NCBI GenBank assembly: GCA_013331635.1
Contig: DUFZ01000026.1
Coordinates: forward strand, 1-32,690
Reading direction: 5' to 3'
DNA from: Candidatus Woesearchaeota archaeon
Lineage (GTDB): Archaea > Nanobdellota > Nanobdellia > Woesearchaeales > GW2011-AR9
Length of the DNA stretch: 32,690 bases
Shown: one piece after another, positions 28,671 through 32,690 of the stretch
Position numbering within the stretch: position 1 is the first letter of the stretch
How the letters are laid out: each line of letters begins with the position of its first letter
Made by a program: the position numbers and the translations under genes
Notes under the pieces: model-generated
Databases searched by the model: none
Told to the model about the DNA's origin: nothing
The model's input: only the letters and a program-made list of their open reading frames with translations

Positions 28671-31115
28671 ATGGAGCTTCCTCAACATTACGATTCTAAG
28701 CTATCTGAACCAAAGTGGCAGAAATTCTGGGAAGAGAGTGCTATTTATGTCTTTCATCCGACACCTAAGATGGAAACCTATAGTGTTGATACTCCTCCTC
28801 CAACGGTATCAGGAAAGATGCATATGGGGCATGCTTTTAGTTATACCCAGCAGGATATCGTCGTGCGGTATCAGCGGATGAGGGGGAAAAAAGTCTTTTT
28901 TCCTTTTGGAACGGATGATAACGGGCTGCCTACGGAAAAACTGGTGGAGAAAAAAAAGAATATTCTCTCCCGCACCATGAAGCGGGAAGAATTTGTCAAC
29001 ATCTGCCTGGCACTAATCAAAGAAGAAAAACCCTTATTCATCCAGAGCTGGAAGGATATCGGCATATCAGCGGATTTTACCCGGTCGTATTCAACCATTA
29101 ACCGGCACTGCCAAATTACTTCCCAAGCCTCTTTTTTAGAATTATTCCAGAAGGGACGAATTTACCAGCAGGAATCGCCTAATACCTTCTGTGTTTCTTG
29201 CCAAACGGGCATCGCCCAGGCAGAATTTGAATCCGTTGATATGGAATCCTCATTTAATGAAGTTGCATTCAAATCGGGAAGCAAGGATCTAGTTATTGCC
29301 ACCACCCGCCCAGAAATGATTCCTGCCTGCGTGGCCTTATTTCATCACCCAAATGATGACCGATATAAGCACCTGAAGGGAAAGTTTGCCCAGGTGCCCA
29401 TTTTTAACTATGAAGTGCCCATCTTAACCGATGAAACGGTAGATAAAGAAAAGGGAACCGGATTAATGATGGTCTGCACTTTTGGAGACAAAGAAGATGT
29501 CGATAAATGGTACCGCTATAATCTGCCCTTGCGGGTGGTATTTGAGAAGAACGGCAGAATGAATGAGCTGGCGGCAGAATTCAAAGGAAAGAAAATTGTG
29601 GAAGCCCGCAGCGCTATTCTGGAAAAGTTACAAGAGCAAGGAGTGCTGAAGAGCCAGAAGAAAATCATCCATGCCGTGAATGTCCATGAACGCTGTAAAA
29701 CCGAGATCGAATTTCTTAAGACAAAACAATGGTATATTAAAATTCTAGATCAAAAAGAACTCCTGTTAGACGCAGCTAATCAGATTACCTGGTATCCTTC
29801 CCATATGAAAGTGCGCTACAATCATTGGGTGCAGAACTTAAATTGGGACTGGTGCATTTCCCGCCAGCGCTATTTTGGCATTCCGGTTCCGGTATGGACC
29901 TGCAGCAAATGTCAGAAGTATATTTTTCCTAACGTACAGGACCTGCCGGTTGATCCGGTCATTGATAAACCTAAAACGCCTTGCGAATGCGGCTCTACTT
30001 CTTTTGCGGGAGAGACTGATGTCCTAGATACTTGGGCAACTTCCTCAGTAACACCGGAAATTGCCGGGAACTGGGCCAGCAAGGGGGAATATGAGTTTAC
30101 TTTTGAAGAGAACGTCCCTTTTTCCTTACGACCACAGGCGCATGATATCATCCGCACCTGGTTATTTTACACGGTAGTGAAAAGCTTTTACCATCATGGA
30201 CGAGTGCCTTGGAGTAAAGTCATGATTTCCGGGCACGCCCAGGATGCGCAAGGACGAAAAATGTCCAAATCTTTAGGCAATATTATTGAACCGCAGGACA
30301 TGATTAAGAAATACTCTGCTGATGCCCTGCGATTCTGGGCCGCGGGCTCAAAATTAGGTGATGACTTGCCCTTTCAGGAGAAAGATTTAGTGACGGGGCA
30401 GAAGTTTGCCACTAAATTATGGAATGCCTCTAAATTCAGCCTGATGCATTTGGATGATTATCATCCTGCTCAGCAGAAAGTCCAACTGGAATATTTTGAT
30501 AAATGGCTGCTCAGTAAACTGCATCGGCTTATCCGAGAGAGTACGGATACTTTTGAACAGTATGAATATTCACGGACGAAAGCAGAAGTTGAGCAGTTTT
30601 TTTGGCACGTCTTTTGCGACTATTACTTAGAAATTGTCAAGGATAGGCTGTATAATCCCATGGTTCGGGGAGTGCAGGCCCGGCACAGCGCTCAGCGGGG
30701 GTTATATGAAGGATTGCTGGGGATACTGAAGATGATGGCGCCGATTATGCCTCATATTGCCGAAGAGATCTATCAATTGTATTTTGCCGCCCGGGAAGAA
30801 GTTAAGAGCATCCATATTTCGTCCTGGCCGGTATTTGATGAAAAATTGATTGATGAAAAGGCGGAACTTCTGGGGGACCTCGGTATCGACATTATTACCA
30901 CCATGCGCCGGTATAAATCCGAACAGCAGTGGTCGATGAAAGAAGAACTCAAAGAGATCATTCTAGTGAGCTCTGAACCAGAGTTCAAGACTATGATTGC
31001 CGGTATTGAAGGCGATTTACGGGCGGTGTTGAATGTCAAAAAAATAAGTTTTGCGGGAAAAACCACCCTGGAAAGTGAAAAGATGGGTGTTGGGATTGGA
31101 GTGGTGCATTCATAA
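28671..31115 (+). CDS. valS: Valyl-tRNA synthetase
   Basis: 814 residues, class I enzyme that charges tRNA-Val. HMGH (51-54, the HIGH motif) is preceded by TPPPTVSGK, the ValRS version. KMSKS lies at 530-534. The editing (CP1) domain with the TTRPEM motif (ATTRPEMIPACVALFHHP) and the C-terminal anticodon-binding helices are present. Zinc-binding-like C-x2-C pairs occur in the CP1 and central regions. TTTTTTAAAG (28640-28649) is a probable TATA element 22-31 nt upstream. Confidence 0.97.
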   Translation: MELPQHYDSKLSEPKWQKFWEESAIYVFHPTPKMETYSVDTPPPTVSGKMHMGHAFSYTQQDIVVRYQRMRGKKVFFPFGTDDNGLPTEKLVEKKKNILSRTMKREEFVNICLALIKEEKPLFIQSWKDIGISADFTRSYSTINRHCQITSQASFLELFQKGRIYQQESPNTFCVSCQTGIAQAEFESVDMESSFNEVAFKSGSKDLVIATTRPEMIPACVALFHHPNDDRYKHLKGKFAQVPIFNYEVPILTDETVDKEKGTGLMMVCTFGDKEDVDKWYRYNLPLRVVFEKNGRMNELAAEFKGKKIVEARSAILEKLQEQGVLKSQKKIIHAVNVHERCKTEIEFLKTKQWYIKILDQKELLLDAANQITWYPSHMKVRYNHWVQNLNWDWCISRQRYFGIPVPVWTCSKCQKYIFPNVQDLPVDPVIDKPKTPCECGSTSFAGETDVLDTWATSSVTPEIAGNWASKGEYEFTFEENVPFSLRPQAHDIIRTWLFYTVVKSFYHHGRVPWSKVMISGHAQDAQGRKMSKSLGNIIEPQDMIKKYSADALRFWAAGSKLGDDLPFQEKDLVTGQKFATKLWNASKFSLMHLDDYHPAQQKVQLEYFDKWLLSKLHRLIRESTDTFEQYEYSRTKAEVEQFFWHVFCDYYLEIVKDRLYNPMVRGVQARHSAQRGLYEGLLGILKMMAPIMPHIAEEIYQLYFAAREEVKSIHISSWPVFDEKLIDEKAELLGDLGIDIITTMRRYKSEQQWSMKEELKEIILVSSEPEFKTMIAGIEGDLRAVLNVKKISFAGKTTLESEKMGVGIGVVHS

Positions 31116-31233
31116 ATAAGAGGGGCGAAAGACCAACAGCTTTAAATAAGAGAAAGGTGTTTTAGGAAGAATAGGGTGGGGAAGAGAACATTCGAGTAAA
31201 AAGGGAATGTTGAATTTTCCACTGCAACGATAC

Positions 31234-31253
31234 TATATAAATAAAAAAGGAGG
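31234..31253 (+). promoter_or_regulatory. Promoter and ribosome binding site of the DUF5679 gene
   Basis: A TATA box TATATAAAT (31234-31242) is followed almost at once by GGAGG (31249-31253), 8 nt before the ATG at 31262. The short spacing means the transcript starts at or after the ribosome binding site, or initiates further upstream. Confidence 0.45.
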
Positions 31254-31261
31254 AAGAAAAA

Positions 31262-31423
31262 ATGGTTGAAGGTTACTGCGTTAAGTGTAAAGCCAAGCGA
31301 GAAATCTCAGCGGGCAAAGAAGTTGCGATGAAAGGGAAAGGCGGAGTCACCAGAAGGGCAATGAAAGGAAAATGCCCGAAGTGCGCCACGACTATGTTTA
31401 GAATCTTAGGTGCAAAGAAATAA
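31262..31423 (+). CDS. DUF5679 zinc-ribbon protein
   Basis: 53 residues: MVEGYCVKCKAKREISAGKE, then KGKCPKCATTMFRILGAKK. Two C-x2-C pairs (CVKC, CPKC) bind one zinc. This matches the small archaeal/bacterial DUF5679 family ('YCVKCK.kre...G.CP.C...mfrI'), of unknown function. A TATA box and a clear GGAGG support the start. A T-rich stretch follows. Confidence 0.9.
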   Translation: MVEGYCVKCKAKREISAGKEVAMKGKGGVTRRAMKGKCPKCATTMFRILGAKK

Positions 31424-31446
31424 GTTCTTCTTATTTTTTTTATTTT
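31424..31446 (+). terminator. T-rich terminator of the DUF5679 gene
   Basis: Directly after the stop at 31423 the plus strand reads TTCTTCTTATTTTTTTTATTTT, an oligo-T archaeal terminator. The converging minus-strand gene ends 37 nt further on. Confidence 0.55.
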
Positions 31447-31482
31447 ATTATTTAAATTCTAGAAAATTGGTATAGAAAGTTA

Positions 31483-31869
31483 CTAGGACTTATCATCTTT
31501 TCCCTTGAGCATATCTGCAACCTCTGCAGTGCTCATGATCTTCAGTTTGAACTTATGCTGCAAATTTGCCCTGACCTTAATCAATCTCTCGTTTTCAGTC
31601 ACGAAGCATTCTCCTTGAGCGTCCATCACTGCATCGATATAGCGCAGAAAACTATCGCTGCCATAATCATCGTAAAACTTATCCAGGTAGTGTTCTTGAT
31701 ATTCTTCTTTGGTGAATAATCCTTGCTCCAAAGCTTTTTGGAGAACCTGCTTATTATCTTCATGTATCTTCTGTAATATTCGCTGCACCATGGACTCGCG
31801 CACGGCTAAAGGCAGCTTTCGAGCTTTCTCAAAAAGGACTGGATCGAGGGGAGCATATTTTTTGGTCAT
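31483..31869 (-). CDS. Hypothetical protein with a PIN-like C-terminus
   Basis: 128 residues. The first 65 are helical and charged. The last 55 (DAVMDAQGECFVTENERLIK, then LKIMSTAEVADML) recall the C-terminal half of a PIN domain ('d...a.aa...a.fvT.d..ll ... I....e'), without the N-terminal catalytic part. It overlaps the cysS stop by 4 nt (ATGA), so it is translated from the cysS operon. Could be a degenerate or split PIN protein. Confidence 0.55.
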   Translation of the reverse strand: MTKKYAPLDPVLFEKARKLPLAVRESMVQRILQKIHEDNKQVLQKALEQGLFTKEEYQEHYLDKFYDDYGSDSFLRYIDAVMDAQGECFVTENERLIKVRANLQHKFKLKIMSTAEVADMLKGKDDKS

Positions 31870-32690
31870 GCTTTGCGTATCTCATACCCTTCTTTGGTGT
31901 CCCCAATGATATACCCTAGCTGTTTGATCTTATCCCGCAGTTCATCGGATTTCTTCCATTCCTTGTTCTGCCGGGCTTGCAAGCGTTGCTTGGCTAAGGC
32001 GATGATTTCTTTCGAAATTTTGTCTTTCTTGACATGAGCCAAATCCAGACCAAGTACTTTACCGCACTTGACAAGAAGGGTGTACTTATCCTTGTTGCTC
32101 AATTTTTCATCTTTTAACATATCCCATACTGTTGCCAAAGCCTGGGAGGTGTTTAAATCATCATTGATTTCCTGGGTAAATTGTTCCAGGTATTTTTTCT
32201 GGGCTTCTTTTTGCTCTTTGTCTTTAGCTAATTTTAATTCTAGAACTTTATCTACCAGTCGCCTTCGGGCTATTTTTGCCCCTTCCAAGGCTTCATAGCT
32301 GAACATCAGGGGATTGCGATAGTGCGTGCCTAAGCAAAAATAGCGATAGTCTAAGGGATGAAAGCCTTTTTCTTCTAAGGTGGCAAGAGTGATAAAATTA
32401 TTGCCGGACTTGGCCATTTTCTTGCCAGCGGTTAACTCTAAAAAAGCATTATGCAGCCAATATTTCACCCAGGGTTTCTTGCCTATTGCTGCTTCAGACT
32501 GGGCGATTTCATTGGTATGATGCACGGGAATGTGATCAATACCACCGCAATGGATATCAAATTGATTCCCAAGATATTTAGTTGCCATGGCAGAGCATTC
32601 AATATGCCAGCCGGGAAAACCTTCGCCCCACGGACTCGGCCAGCGCATGATGTGTTCCGGGTCGGCCTTTTTCCAGAGGGCAAAGTCCTG
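31866..32690 (-). CDS. cysS: Cysteinyl-tRNA synthetase, C-terminal part (runs off the window)
   Basis: The frame is open from the window end (first visible codons [13 protein letters not shown]) for 274 codons. [20 protein letters not shown] and [20 protein letters not shown] are the CysRS zinc/cysteine-recognition blocks. The KMSKS loop reads [13 protein letters not shown]. The anticodon-binding region continues to the end. The ATG at 32648 (MRWPSPWG) is internal, not the start. The N-terminal catalytic half with HIGH lies beyond the window. Confidence 0.96.
   Translation of the reverse strand, partial: QDFALWKKADPEHIMRWPSPWGEGFPGWHIECSAMATKYLGNQFDIHCGGIDHIPVHHTNEIAQSEAAIGKKPWVKYWLHNAFLELTAGKKMAKSGNNFITLATLEEKGFHPLDYRYFCLGTHYRNPLMFSYEALEGAKIARRRLVDKVLELKLAKDKEQKEAQKKYLEQFTQEINDDLNTSQALATVWDMLKDEKLSNKDKYTLLVKCGKVLGLDLAHVKKDKISKEIIALAKQRLQARQNKEWKKSDELRDKIKQLGYIIGDTKEGYEIRKA

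Noticed and set aside
31187-31211. 7-bp inverted repeat before the DUF5679 gene
   Set aside because: AACATTC/GAATGTT with an 11-nt loop is short enough to occur by chance in this AT-rich gap.
32483-32648. Independent gene starting at 32648
   Set aside because: The frame continues to the window end with clear CysRS sequence, so this methionine is internal.
1-32690. CRISPR array
   Set aside because: No series of regularly spaced direct repeats; the only short tandem repeat is two copies of 16 bp at 5427-5458.

Overview
The window is archaeal. It carries exosome subunits Rrp4/Rrp41/Rrp42, a proteasome alpha subunit, the RNase P protein Pop5, Nop10, aIF2-alpha, ribosomal proteins L44e and S27e, RNA polymerase Rpo6, replication factor C large subunit and type-2 peptidyl-tRNA hydrolase. 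Most genes have a TATA box 20-26 nt before the start codon, which implies leaderless or nearly leaderless mRNAs. A minority have GGAGG or GAGGTGAT ribosome binding sites. Compact genes, many small unrecognised membrane or secreted proteins, a bacterial-type Fpg/MutM glycosylase and several toxin-antitoxin-like pairs suggest a DPANN lineage (Woesearchaeota/Pacearchaeota-like). That placement is inference; no 16S rRNA gene is in view.

Layout. 1-173: a nested inverted-repeat element at the window edge. 225-5322: two convergent clusters of envelope proteins (membrane-anchored beta-rich ectodomains, a coiled-coil protein, and two proteins sharing an N-terminal membrane-anchor motif). 5440-8351: an unknown protein, tRNA-Asn(GTT), an archaeal phosphoesterase, a small zinc-finger-like protein, Fpg, and a PH-domain membrane protein; two divergent pairs here appear to share one TATA box each. 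8456-12994: a membrane-anchored protein, Nop10-aIF2-alpha with a short insertion element (about 143 bp, 9-bp target duplication) just upstream, small unknowns, S27e-L44e, VapBC and Pth2. 13039-14661: an unknown, a TrmB-family regulator and DUF357.

14732-20278 is a disrupted version of the archaeal exosome superoperon. In the transcribed (minus) direction it reads Pop5-PsmA, then an accessory island (divergent XRE-like and TrmB-like regulators plus a DUF4258/DUF2283 pair), then a 64-71 codon ORF matching only the C-terminal domain of SBDS, then Rrp4-Rrp41-Rrp42-Rpo6. T-rich stretches after psmA and after rpo6 suggest that the block is now at least two transcription units.

20374-26662: a small membrane protein, an OB-fold single-strand-binding protein, a membrane coiled-coil protein, glycyl-tRNA synthetase, an MNT-HEPN pair with a winged helix and a palindromic operator, an unknown, a DUF4258/zinc-ribbon-AbrB pair, and RFC large subunit. 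26907-32690: an IMP dehydrogenase-family enzyme with an unusual flap, a tiny acidic protein, valyl-tRNA synthetase, a zinc-ribbon protein, an unknown, and the C-terminal part of cysteinyl-tRNA synthetase running off the window end.

The most notable signals are the isolated SBDS C-terminal domain beside an island in the exosome superoperon, the two inverted-repeat elements, the regulated toxin-antitoxin-like loci and the shared palindromic TATA boxes.
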